Positions 25,210 through 36,319 of a DNA stretch of 64,000 nucleotides are shown here, in pieces. This DNA comes from Isoetes taiwanensis. Lineage: Eukaryota > Streptophyta > Lycopodiopsida > Isoetales > Isoetaceae. The notes under the pieces are model-generated. The model saw only the letters and a list, made by a program, of their open reading frames with translations. It did no database searches and had not been told where the DNA came from. A program made the translations under genes and the position numbers. Each line of letters begins with the position of its first letter. The stretch's first letter is position 1. The stretch lies in assembly GCA_021234155.1 (NCBI GenBank), contig JAJEKV010000050.1, positions 62,001 to 126,000 on the forward strand, written 5' to 3'.

Positions 25210-26655
25210 TTACTGCAAGCTTGATGGTCCTTGTCAAAATCATGGCATCTTTATACAAACTTTTGTATAAATAACAATCACAAGTTGACACCTTGTTTTG
25301 GTGGTTTAGAAAAATCATCTTGCATCTCACACCTGATGTGAATCAAGGCAACTGTCCACTTATCCTCCCATCTCACAAACTTACTAGGAGCATCCACTTT
25401 ATCATCACCATTTATTGCTACATCGCCTTTTCCCTTCTTAGTGTCGATGCATGTTACCTCTTAATTGTTGGGATTTAGGTGGAGGCAGAATTGTAGAAGC
25501 GATAACTTAAGTAGAGGTATGAGGTGGTTGAGAATTCAGATTTGGTCTTTGCTCTTGATCACGTAGGAAAAGGAGGTGGAATTTAGATTTGGTCTTCTTG
25601 AATCTTGAGAATAGAGGATAAGTTGGTGGAATGGGATATTGGCTCAGGAAGGGGAGAACGCATATCATACGATATGGATTAGTGTAATTTCCCGATGAAA
25701 TGGATTTGGAAGTTGGAAGCGATGTCTTTGGGAATCTTTACAAAGCGCGTACATTTGGCTCAACATATGAAAGACTTGGGATTCTTGAGTAGAAGACAGC
25801 GTCAGTGGAGAATCCATGGAATCCATGCCTACAACATTTTTGAACAAAGAAATGATAAAATTAAGCCAATCCTACAAAGTGATTGCGGGGATGAAAATAA
25901 TAATCAGTAAGGTTACTATTATTTACAAAAAATCAAAGCATTCAATCACCTATTTCAATTTAGAGTGCAATTAGTGATTCACACGATGCAATTTGTGAGG
26001 CGTAAAGCTTTGAAGAATGGTGTATATTATTATTGGAGCACTCTTTAATATCAAAACAACCTCACCCAAATTACCCAATTAGCACTTTAGAATATATGAA
26101 CATTTGAAGTATGTTGCTTTCTGATCTCTCATCAATGCGGCAGACTCTGAGATTCTATTTATTTGCGCAAACCTCTGTGTCATAAAATGAGATTTTTATA
26201 ATCGGAGGAGTGATTTTCTTGGGCTTCATAGAGAGCGGGAAGAACGAGCAAAACAAATTTCTTGCACATTACGTAGGCCCCTAATTGTCGATAAATCGGT
26301 AGACAATCAGCGCCCAATTTCCATTGCCACATTGGCAATCTGTGCTTAGCTATGGGGGGTATTTCAGTTCAAATAGCATGTAATGTCATGTAACGCTTTA
26401 GTTCCCACATATATGAGTTTTGAGTTCATACAACATTTGTAGACTTACACTTGCACAAGTTAAGGTAAGATCTAAAATTTGCTTAGATTATTATTAGTTT
26501 GTTGAACCAATGAAGCCATTTCATTTATCAAGAACCTTTCGTTTTTGTTGCTAAACCTAATTAAAAGCCTTTCATTCTTCATTGTTCACAATTTCGCCCA
26601 TGGCATGGGATTAAAATGACAATTTAAAGCTCATTTGCATATGTGTTTGCATTGA
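25210..26655. other. intergenic, no gene seen
   Basis: AT-rich with isolated 60-70-codon open frames only. Confidence 0.5.
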
Positions 26656-26659
26656 TCAA

Positions 26660-27345
26660 GGACAAACGTTCTAGCGTGTAGTTCTCCGCAATTTGGGGCG
26701 TCTTGAGCAGAAAAACCAGTCGCGTCCGATTAGGAATGAAAGATTGTAGGGCGACTTAAGCGTACCTAAGATGCTACTTTCCTTAGCAAGCTGCGGGATC
26801 GCGGGGGCACGGCCGCCGCGTTCTGGTAGCTACTTATCGTGACAAGTCAATCCTAGGCTCACAAAAGAGGCCCACACGACCTTGTACACCCGGTACCCAT
26901 GAAGAAAAGCAGCAGACATAGCTTCCATTACGCCGTGTGCACATATCGGTGTTTCCACCGAGAGAGTAGCGATTGAGGATGAATGTCATGCCTCAGAATT
27001 ACGCATTTGCCCATATTTGAGAGCGATATATTGGAAGCTACTAGTGCACAGCGGTAGATTTACGCTCGATTATTGACTACGGCATCGATGGAGTTTTTGT
27101 TGGTCATACCTCGGGAGGTTATGGATACGCGGACTGCGTTTGTGTGTCCTCTGGGGCCCGGTATTGGTATCTATGCAATTGTCTGATGTGCCGGCATACT
27201 TATTCTTGCTAAGGTTTTCCCTCGAAAACCCAGCCCGAGTGAGGGTTTTAATCACAGTAGTGTCACGCTTGCTGCTCTCTTTGTTTAGGTCCCATAGGCC
27301 AGTTGGTCTCGTGGATGCTAAAACCTATTCTATTCTATTCTATTT
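26660..27345 (+). mobile_element. retroposon-like repeat, copy 1, (TTCTA)n tail
   Basis: A ~690-bp sequence aligning in order with 31,040-31,750. Shared blocks include AGATGCTACTTTCCTT, GGGATCGCG, CTACTTATCGTGACAAGTCAA versus its partner, TCATACCTCG, CAATTGTCTGA, GCTAAGGTTTTCCCTCGAAA and CTCGTGGATGCTAAAA. Both copies end in (TTCTA)n, as expected for a retroposon using a short-repeat 3' tail. No reverse transcriptase is encoded. Copies are considerably diverged. The 5' end is uncertain. Confidence 0.7.
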
Positions 27346-27349
27346 GATC

Positions 27350-30115
27350 TTGGTATGCTATGGCAACCTGGCGAGTCCACTACTTAAGCCTTAAGATATG
27401 AATAACATATTATAATTTATCTACTGTCTTGCCCTAGGCATGCGGTCTATCCATGGAAGCGTGTAAGTTACAATGGACAAGCAAGTAGTCTAATTACAAA
27501 AAGCCTGCGGTATCAACTTGCCAAACAACATACATTTGCCCGGCGGAAAGCATCCTTGCATCTGCCTATTTTAACGTACCTTATAGCCTATCAAGCATAA
27601 GATATTTTAAAGCATACTTCTCTACTTCTTACACTAAGCGAGGCCCATCTCTACTAAAGGATCTACTTGCACTAAGGCTGACCCATCTCTGGCGGCGCAT
27701 GCATTTTAGCGACCATCGCAACTATTCTATCACAATGCCATAAATGTCGATTATGGCGGGTGCTTGAATCACCATTATGGATGGGAATGGGACTAAAACG
27801 AGGAGCCATATAGTACAGCTACATTTGGGGTGGGAGTGGCCAACCAAAAACCAGAGATCTTGTGGCCCACCCGCAGTGCCGTATTTTCACATTTGCGTAA
27901 ACATCTAAAAATGTTTTTACTTTCAGCGACGGTTATGATGTAGAGCATCTTGTGAGTACTAGATCCTTCGGGTTGGTGTGCTCGCTTGAATTATTATTGG
28001 CATGGTAGCGTGATACTTAGGATTTAATTTTTCATGTAACCGGCAGTTTGATTCTTTGCAAAATGATGAATTCGCGCAGCCAACTTCTACTTCTGCGGAT
28101 GCTATGCGACTTTGATTATATAGAAGCTGGGCATCATGCGCATCACTGTTGCTTTGGGTGATCTCTTTTGCACAAAAGCGTATTACGTAGTACAACTTAT
28201 AGATTCTTGACTATTTATTAGCGTAAAGCTTATTTGCTGACCAAATATTCTGATTAATCAAATGAGCATCATATTTCGGTTAACATTACCACAAGTACCT
28301 TTATAATATATATTTGGTGATCCTTCCTACATTTTTTATTTGTTTCTTGGTTTACTGGAAAAACTGCGTAGCCACTTGGGATAAGAAAAAGGTGGTTAAC
28401 ACATCTTTATAGACTTGATTGTCAAATCTCAGGTCCAATATTGTATAGATTAATGATTTGTCATAGTTTGTAGTAAAAGTGGCTATTCACGACTTTTCAA
28501 TGCCTTATATCTTATACACAGGTAGAGAATATTGATTTCATCTTTTTGAGCCTTTATTGCGCCGTAGTTTTTCTTATTGATGCTTTCTCAAGCAATTTCT
28601 CAATCTTGCTATGTTGTCTAAGACATGCGAAGTTGTAGTTTGATTAATCATGCATGGCACATAATTTTAGTCCATGACATTGATATTTACATTTGCTTTC
28701 CATTATGTGTGGCGAAAAATTGTAATGTCCTGCCAAGGTTATGTTCACTGTCGGGAGGTGTAATTTGTTTGCAATATTTGTTAGAACTCATTGGCATTAG
28801 AAATATCATTTTTTTTTTTGGTAAGAGATTAGGTGGGATTTTTCAAAAAATTCGTCTTTGCCACAATTACGGAAACCGAGAACATGAAAAATAACATGTT
28901 AATCTTTGTTCTTACCACCACAAAATAATTGTTAACATGGTCCCCGTTTTGAGGTCTGTTTGATTCAACATGGATTATTGAGATATGAAGTTCAACATCA
29001 CGTAGTTGGCATGGATTATTGAGATCTGTGAGTTCAACATAGATTGAGTATTTCTACATTGTATATGCAATTTTAGAACTTAAATCTACTTTGTAGGCCA
29101 TTTATAGAAGCAAAGCTGCCTACGACCCCTTGCGAGCAGCGTGCATGTGTTTTTAGGTTATTAGCAGTGCTCTATTGAATAGTGTAGCGGTATTGTACAT
29201 TCACATGCCCCATACACCCCCACATAGCTTACGAAAATGGATATTTTGACATAATTCAACATGCTTTGTGTATGTATAATTAATATTTCATGTCTTTATT
29301 GTGAACTTCATCTAGAAATGGCAGTAAGCTTCTAGTGGCCGGATTAAAATTGTATCCATCATCTATCCCATCCATCCAACTATCTATCTTAATACTATGT
29401 TCCTATTTAAAAGCATGGGAGAAGGACTTCACGAGGAAATACCCTTATGTTTTGCTAAAATTAACAAAGCATGCCTAGTTTTGGGGAATATTTTTATGGA
29501 AATGATCATAACTTTTTTTTGTGATGATCCAAGTAGAATGTCAGAGCTTTTTAAGAGCTATTGTAAAGGAGGTGAGATCTTTCCATCAAGGTAAGATCAT
29601 ATAAATGAGATCTTAAATCACAAGTTATCATTATTTTTTAATACCGCAAGAGAATTGTAGAAATTTGAGAGAGGTTTAGAGACCATAACTTGAGATTTAG
29701 GAATCGATTAGGGATGTGCTTTCATGGAAAGATCTCAATCTCATCTCTACAATATATCACGAAAGGCTCATTCTCATTTGGATCATCCGCGATTATGATC
29801 ATTCAAATACCCCAAAATAGAAGCGTTTACATTGAGCAGATAAAATTTTGAGACCCCTAAAAACATATCAATTATTTCTCATCCCCACTCCAAACATTAT
29901 GCACAATGTGTAGCATCTTAGCACTCCATTCCATTCTCGATTATACATAACCATCTATTCACATGTAAGTCGATTACATCTACCATCCACAGTGCTCAAG
30001 ACTAATGCAGGGCATAAGCTATTACATAATAATAAGCCTAAAGGTAATAGTACTAAATAATTGACGTGTGTCCAACATGTTTGATAAATCATTTGGGGTT
30101 TAGTGTTAAGGCTTC
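27350..30115. other. intergenic, no gene seen
   Basis: AT-rich spacer. A (ATCT/ATCC)-rich stretch near 29,355-29,392 may be another eroded retroposon tail. Confidence 0.45.
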
Positions 30116-30119
30116 TACG

Positions 30120-30167
30120 TATATGGTTTAAGAATAGAATAGAATAGAATAGTATATATGGTTTAAG
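30120..30167 (-). mobile_element. tail-only insertion: (AATAG)n flanked by 13-bp direct repeats
   Basis: TATATGGTTTAAG occurs at 30,120-30,132 and again at 30,155-30,167, enclosing a run of AATAG units. The unit is the reverse complement of the CTATT tail of the two nearby repeats. This looks like a target-site duplication around an almost wholly 5'-truncated insertion in minus orientation. A local tandem duplication with a microsatellite is the alternative. Confidence 0.5.
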
Positions 30168-30859
30168 GATTTGAGCCTTTAGGATTTGAGAATTTATCAC
30201 ATCATGAATGCAATGAATATAGAGCATCTCTTAGATGGATCATAGAATGCTATCAACCATGTCATCATTACCATAAATTTAAAATTTCGTGCTTATGTTT
30301 TAGAGTTTAAGATATCATGACTATTATGTGTCACGAGTAAATTACAACTCTTTTAAAGATGAGTCCAACATGGTGACTTACCAAGTTCTATATTGATTAA
30401 GACCACGACACTCCACTACATCTAGGCACATGATTACATCTACAACCCTTGAGGGGCATAATTACATTTTAGTAGCTGTATTGTGCACCTATAAAGTCCA
30501 TTACGTCTAGCCATTCTTGCGTGTCAGGGACTATTAAGAGCATCGCTTGAGCTGATACGTTCTAGTAAATATTTATATAATCAAAAGAATAACCTTTTTT
30601 TATCATTGGAAATGTGTAAGCAGACTAGTGCTAAGTGTTGGCAAAACCTTTACATTAGGAAGGATATTATTTTTGCAGATAAATGCTCTAAATTTGCACA
30701 TGACAAAAAGTTGAAATTAAAATGCTAACCATACACTTTCTATTAGTTTACCAATGTTCATGGCCATGTCTCTAAGGGTTAATACGAGAAGATGCACATA
30801 GTTAGTTGAAAATGGTATTCGAATGGCGGTTGTACGAGCCACGAGAGGGTAAAGTCCGC

Positions 30860-30870
30860 GGTTCCATACC
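30860..30870 (+). promoter_or_regulatory. Pol III B-box match
   Basis: GGTTCCATACC fits GGTTCNANNCC exactly, about 180 bp upstream of the segment shared between the two (TTCTA)n repeats. A matching A box is not convincing, so this may be coincidence or the remains of a tRNA-derived head. Confidence 0.25.
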
Positions 30871-31039
30871 AAATCCTACTCGAGAGCGAGGAGTTTTCTA
30901 CCCTCTCAGCGAGAACGCATTGGGCATACATATCATTTTACTTCAGAGGTGGTTGCTATGGGTGATACGTTTGCCCAACCTTTGGCGCGGCGATGGTCCC
31001 TAGCGCTGGCTGGCTGGAAGGACAAAACAACTCCCCGAT

Positions 31040-31755
31040 GGTTCTCCGCATTTGGGTTGTCACCGAGGCAAGCAGATGCGTACCACGTATGGAACAAAGA
31101 AATCACAAGACATTAAGTTGTACCTAGATGCTACTTTCCTTGCACTTAAGCTCACGGGATCGCGAGACCTTTCGGCCTTGCGTTAATTTGGCACACTATC
31201 GTGACAAGTCAATCTGAGAATACGAGAGGCCCACCGATACAGTACCAGTTGCTTGTGAAGAGCGCGGAACTTGCAAGCTTCCATTCCTTGCAGTTGCACA
31301 TCGCCTCCGCATTGAGGCGGGGCGTTGGGCTCGGGAAGCTTACGAGGAGCAAGGCTTTAATGATGTTGCCACGAGCGCCGATGAGGATGAATGTCATGCC
31401 CTCTAGATGCACTTGATCTGTTTGCCATGTCGGGGAGATCGACATGTTAGATTACTAGTGCACGGCCAACCATTGCATGAGTTATTGAATCACTCATTTC
31501 ACGGCATCGGTGGGTTTGTTGAGGTCATACCTCGAGGTTATGGTCTGCGGACTCGATTTAAATGTAAGGGTGATATTGAGCGTCACACACAATTGTCTGA
31601 CATGCCGGCCGGTCTATTATTGCTAAGATTTTCCCTCGAAAACATTTTAATAAGTAATGATGCTCAGCTTGTTGCTCTCTTTTCTTGGTTTGGGTCATGG
31701 GTGATTGTTCTCGTGGGCGCTAAAAATCTATTCTATTCTATTCTATTCCATTGAT
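31040..31755 (+). mobile_element. retroposon-like repeat, copy 2, (TTCTA)n tail
   Basis: Partner of the 26,660-27,345 copy, same orientation, ending in TTCTA units at 31,727-31,749. It retains a longer open, GC-richer middle (31,260-31,420), which may be closer to the ancestral body. Three non-shadow open frames here carry no recognised domain. It could be the 3' part of a LINE or a large SINE; the absence of any reverse transcriptase motif prevents a choice. Confidence 0.7.
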
Positions 31756-31759
31756 TTAT

Positions 31760-32935
31760 CATGGGCTTAAAAGATGGACTATGTGACATTGCCCCAAAGT
31801 CACTAGAAGTTATCTTAATATTTGCAGATCATGCAGAATTTGAAATTGTTTGATGGAAGGGATTCACGATATGGACCAGTCTTGTACTAGCCCACTATAA
31901 TGTTCTTAAGAGCCACATGTTTACAAATTTAGATCGCGCGATACCTATTGTTACGAGTCTACTTATAGAATGCTTAGGGTTTAGACTTGGTCATCACAAC
32001 GAAGTTAAATATTTGAAGAGGATGCCTCTTTGTAGCATAATAAGGTCGAAAGAGCCTGAGATTTTATGACAATGTCTATTTGTTACTTTGCTCTGCCCAT
32101 ATAACTCCCATTAACCAACACTAAAATCATTAGCTAGTCATTATCTTAAATCATTCAAACTTGACATATAGCCCAAAAACCACATGGTATCTCTTGCGCC
32201 ATCCAAATTAATTGGATTCGATTCCTCCATTTGTGAGTGCCAAATTTGTATATTATCCATTCAAAAGCTTATGGTGCTCATTACTCCAATGTAGACACAA
32301 ACCAATAACTTCTTCCAACCTCCTCCAAAACCCTAGCTTTGCCCCAAGCTTGCCCTTCTGCTAGTTTTTCTTTTTTTTTTTTTAGGTTCAAATACAAATA
32401 TGGAACCCACCCAAACCCTCATAAGTTTCTTATAGCATTAAGATTGCTAATAACAATACCATTTTATTGAACAGAACTAGTGTTTCCATCACGTATTAGA
32501 GTAGCTCCAATTGTAAAAAAAATCCTACCTGATGCAAGCAAAAGTTTGAAATGGAATTTGTTTTCTTTCAAATTGACCTCTTAATCTATGAAGTTAAGAT
32601 ATGATAGGCATTCTACCGAGATTATGACCTCGAAGCAAAAAGATTGGTACCACCACCAAAACGAAAAGACATAGTAGATATTTGGCTTTGTTTTGCCTAA
32701 ACAACCAAGAATAAGCAGATAAAGCCTTAGAAGGTAATGAGTTTACGCTACAGGAAGAATCATTCGAATATGAGAACAAATTTAACTATAGAAACAGATG
32801 ATTGAAGAGTCTCCTCAGCTGCAAACTTGACAATATCTCCAAACCTGGAGGGGACACTCATCATTGAATCTTAAGCAAAACATGCAATTCAATGAAACTC
32901 AAAGCAAGATACACATGGCTTACTATTACATGGGA
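31760..32935. other. intergenic, no gene seen
   Basis: AT-rich. Nothing supported. Confidence 0.5.
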
Positions 32936-32938
32936 CAC

Positions 32939-33474
32939 TTATCCTGTAGAGTGGTTGCTTCCTATATGCTTTTTGAAATGTACTTGCGATCTCAATAGCA
33001 TCATACAAAATGCTATTGTAGCACCGATGGCAATGCAAGTCCCATGCATGAAAGCTGGTTGTAGAATAAGGTGCACAAATAATTAATTTGCAAAAGCATA
33101 AAACTCTCAATCCCTTATAGACACAAAATCTTATAGCCCAGGGCTGGGCTTGGTTTGCCATTGTTAAAGCAACTACAACTTAAGCTACATAACATAGAAA
33201 TTCACGTGTATAGAGATGACACAATAAGCACTAGACCTTTGCAATATCTCTTCAAAAGGACCTTCCAAATTGTTTGACAAGTCGTCAAAATGAAGCGAAG
33301 CACGTGGCTCATCAATTTCAAAGCCCTCAGAAAGTCCAAATGGAAATTCTCAAAGGTGATGTTATGACTAGGTTTAAGGTCATGCTGCATAAAGCTTGTT
33401 CCAAAGTTACACAAATCCCCCTGCCTTGGCCTACGCGATAAATTTCTTGTAGTAACTAAATAGGATTTATGCAA
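32939..33474 (-). CDS. unidentified two-exon C-terminal gene fragment
   Basis: An upstream exon ends at CAAAG|GTCTAG (donor about 33,239) and a downstream exon starts after ACAACCAG (about 33,058). Two frames run through both exons. One gives LKPSHNITFENFHLDF ... KRYCK joined to AFMHGTCIAIGATIAF, CMMLLRSQVHFKKHIGSNH and a TAA at 32,939-32,941, with a likely C-terminal membrane helix. The other gives FPFGLSEGFEIDEPRASLHF, DDLSNNLEGPFEEILQ joined to FHAWDLHCHRCYNSILYDAI. Both are consistent across the junction, so I cannot say which is coding. Further open frames at 33,532-33,741 may hold an upstream exon. No family is recognised. Confidence 0.45.
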
Positions 33475-33905
33475 GCATTGTTTGATCTCTAGTAATAAGC
33501 TAGAAATGGGTAAGTGGGAGCTCTGAAAACATCATTTCGACACCGTTTTTAAACTGTCCGTATGACCCAAGGCTCGACAAACCAATGTTTTGTCCTTATT
33601 AACATATGCCCTTTGTGTTTTGGAAGTAGAAAGGGCATCAACACTAAATTTGTTGAACACTTGCCACAAAAATTTGATGAGCAATTGGCCTGCATTAGCG
33701 AAAAAACCCATACAGGCCATTTCGTGTTTTAAGATGACCAAAATTTCAAGTTATTATTCTTTCATCTGTGGTTGACATGCTGGATGATTGTCAGGTTTAT
33801 ATTTTCGAGTGAAATATTGGCTCCCGAAAGGGGGTTGGATTGTGAGTCGCATAATTATTATAGTTTATTATAGTGAGAGAATCAATTTATTGTTCTAACG
33901 TTGCC

Positions 33906-33985
33906 TGGCGCAAATGGTTAGTTTATTTGATTTTCAACTTCCTTGTGCGAGTTCGAGCCCATCTTTTAACATTTTTTTTTTTTTA
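33906..33985 (+). mobile_element. tRNA-like SINE head ending in a T-run
   Basis: A box TGGCGCAAATGG (33,906-33,917) and B box AGTTCGAGCCC (33,950-33,960) are separated as in a tRNA, followed within 15 bp by a T-run of about 13 that would terminate Pol III. Stems do not pair well, so not a functional tRNA. The head resembles the element at 2572. Just downstream, a TTTAACTTTG...TACTTGTGGAA segment is duplicated (33,985-34,060). Confidence 0.5.
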
Positions 33986-34199
33986 ACTTTGAGATATTTG
34001 ACTTGTGGAAACTTTATTTTTTTAACTTTGGGGGTATTCTACTTGTGGAATAATAAATTGTCGCGTCGCAGGAAGCCGCGAGTTTAATATTACCTATTCC
34101 CCAGTCCCGAAATACTTGACGCCAGAATCCCGAAGTCGAATGGGAAGCGGAATAAATGCAGTTACATATTTTCTGAGGCTACTTTTTAAATGGACACTG

Positions 34200-36194
34200 A
34201 AGTCGTGGAGGAGGGGGCCAAGCTCCTTAATTTTAGATCTTAACACATGCTTTTGGACTTTACCAGTGCAGTTCTGGCCAAAGGACCAAAGATAACAGTT
34301 CGAGGAACCATGAAATGAGGCAAATTATCTCTGCAAAATCTGATAATATCCTCTTCACCAAGATGAGCGCCCTTCTTCAAAGCAACAAAAGCACATGGTG
34401 ATTCTCCCCACTTTTCATCTGGCCTTGCAACTACTGCAGCGTCTAAAATCAAGGGATGTTTGAAAAGAATGCTCTCAACTTCCAAGCTGCTGATGTTTTC
34501 CCCTTACAAAATGATAGTAATGTTTGGTAGCGGTCTTTAATCTCAATATAACCATCTGGATGTTTCACTGCCAAGTCTCCAGAGTGGAACCATCCTCCTC
34601 TAAAAGCTTCTTTGCATGCTTGTGAATCCTTGAAATAGCCCTTCATAACTGTGTTACCTTTCATGACAACTTCTCCTATGGTTTTTCCATCAGAGGGACA
34701 GGAGCCATGGTTTCCAAATCCACAACATCAAGCTCTTCTAGTGCTAATACCTTGACACCTTGTCTAGATTTTAAGTTAGCGCGTTGCTCTGAAGGCAAGG
34801 AGTCCCACTGGGGTTTCCATGCACAATAGACTGATGGACCAGATACTTCTGAGAGACCATATAAGTGTGTTACACGAAAACCTTGCTCCTCTAAATTGGC
34901 CAAGAGCTTGGCAGGTGGAGGTGCTCCACCAGTTATGACTTGCACTTCCTTTATAGGCATTTTTTCAGATTCCTCAGCATGCATGATAATGTTTAAAACT
35001 GCAGGTGCTGCACAAAGGTGTGTGACATCGTGCTTGGAAATTGCTGAATATGTAGCCTTTGCAGTCACCTGTGGCCAAGTGATCAATCTTTATTAGAAAT
35101 ACAGAAAAAACTTAGAACTTGACAAGAACAAAGGGAAAAAAGAACTTACTCGACGAAGGCAAACATTTGTGCCCCCTATAGCTGCCACAGTCCAAACAAA
35201 GCTCCACCCATGTGCATGAAAGAGCGGAAGTGTCCATAGATACACAAGTCCATGCTTTATTTCAAATGAGACTATGTTACTCAAAGCCGAGAGATAAGCA
35301 CCTCTGTGGCTGACAGCAACTCCTTTAGGGCTTGCAGTTGTGCCAGATGTGTAACACAATGATATGGTATCCCATTCATTTGCAGGCCACTTTGATCTAT
35401 ACTTTGGATCTCCTCTGAGCAAGAAATCTTCATACACCAAGGCTCCTTCACTATGTTCAAGATCATGTTGCAGATCTGGTACTACCACAATCAAGGGTGA
35501 ATAAGAAACAGAGTTATCCTTGGCACATATTGAGATGGCTTCTGAGACCAAAGAGACATATTCTTGATCCACTATTATGGCCTTCGCTTCTGAATGATGT
35601 AAAAGCACTGCCACTGTTCGAGCATCCAAGCGTACATTAATGCAGTTTAATATGGCTCCGGCCATTGGCACCCCAAAATGAACTTCATACATTGCTGGTA
35701 CATTTGGTGCAAGCACAGCTACCTGCATGAGTTAAGCATCATCCAAATACTTTTTGTCATACAAATATTTTGTCAACTGCACAGACACGGTCCTAAATAT
35801 TAATGATGATGCACAGAAGAGATTCAAAATCCGACTAACTTAAAGAATAACATAGTGTAAATCAGAATTAACATATAGTGTGAAAACAGGCAAGAACATA
35901 ATACATATTACTTCAGAGGATCTAAAACCATGGGAGAAAAACTTACCACATCGCCAGGAGAAATGCCATTATGATCTAAAATCGAAGGAGAAAAAATTTA
36001 CCACATCGCCAGGAGAAATGCCACTGAGAGAAAGAGCGGATGCAAGACGGCGGCATCTATGCAGGAGCTGAAACCAAGTATAGGAAATGGAGCCATAAAT
36101 AATAGCTGTGCGTTCTGGGAAAATGGCCGCAGTTCGAGCGAGCCAATGAACGGAGAGAAGCAACAAAATTGGCCTCTGTCTGAGCGAGCTCCAT
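34200..36194 (-). CDS. acyl-activating enzyme (AMP-dependent acyl-CoA synthetase), frame-disrupted
   Basis: Adenylates a carboxylic acid with ATP and transfers it to CoA; the sequence resembles plant AAE1/AAE7/AAE11-type short-chain or aryl acid ligases, several of which are peroxisomal. ATG at 36,194. Exon 1 (36,194-36,002) includes [13 protein letters not shown] and ISPGDV. Exon 2 (35,722-35,150) runs [20 protein letters not shown] through the P-loop [20 protein letters not shown] to GGTNVCLRR. Exon 3 (35,068 to about 34,200) has [73 protein letters not shown] and [10 protein letters not shown]. Introns are 279 and 81 bp with GT/AG ends. Frame breaks: one extra base near 36,157; one missing near 34,691; a shift with a stop near 34,500-34,520; one missing near 34,262. 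The substrate cannot be predicted and the C-terminal peroxisomal signal cannot be read. It is either a young pseudogene or an intact gene with sequence errors. Confidence 0.9.
35934..36023 (-). repeat. 55-bp tandem duplication of the exon-1 splice donor
   Basis: The exon-1 end GGCATTTCTCCTGGCGATGTG and the following donor occur twice. The upstream donor is GTAAAT, the downstream copy the stronger GTAAGT. Using the second would read through a TAA in the duplicated segment, so the first must be used for a full protein. Confidence 0.8.
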
Positions 36195-36224
36195 ATCCTG
36201 CTCTAACCTGATCGCTCCCTAAAA

Positions 36225-36313
36225 TCAAAATCACTCCCTAAAAGTGGAAATGCTAAAGTGGAAAATTTTTCTGGTTGTTCAAAATCACTCCCTAAAAGTG
36301 GAAATGCTAAAGC
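36225..36313. repeat. 54-bp tandem duplication upstream of the AAE gene
   Basis: TCACTCCCTAAAAGTGGAAA followed by TGCTAAAG occurs at 36,231 and 36,285, immediately 5' of the AAE start codon, so it lies in its 5' leader or promoter. Confidence 0.8.
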
Positions 36314-36319
36314 AGCTTC

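Noticed and set aside
26660..31755. The two (TTCTA)n repeats as LTRs of one element
   Set aside because: They end in simple tails instead of TG..CA, are poorly alike, and the interval between them is anonymous AT-rich DNA.
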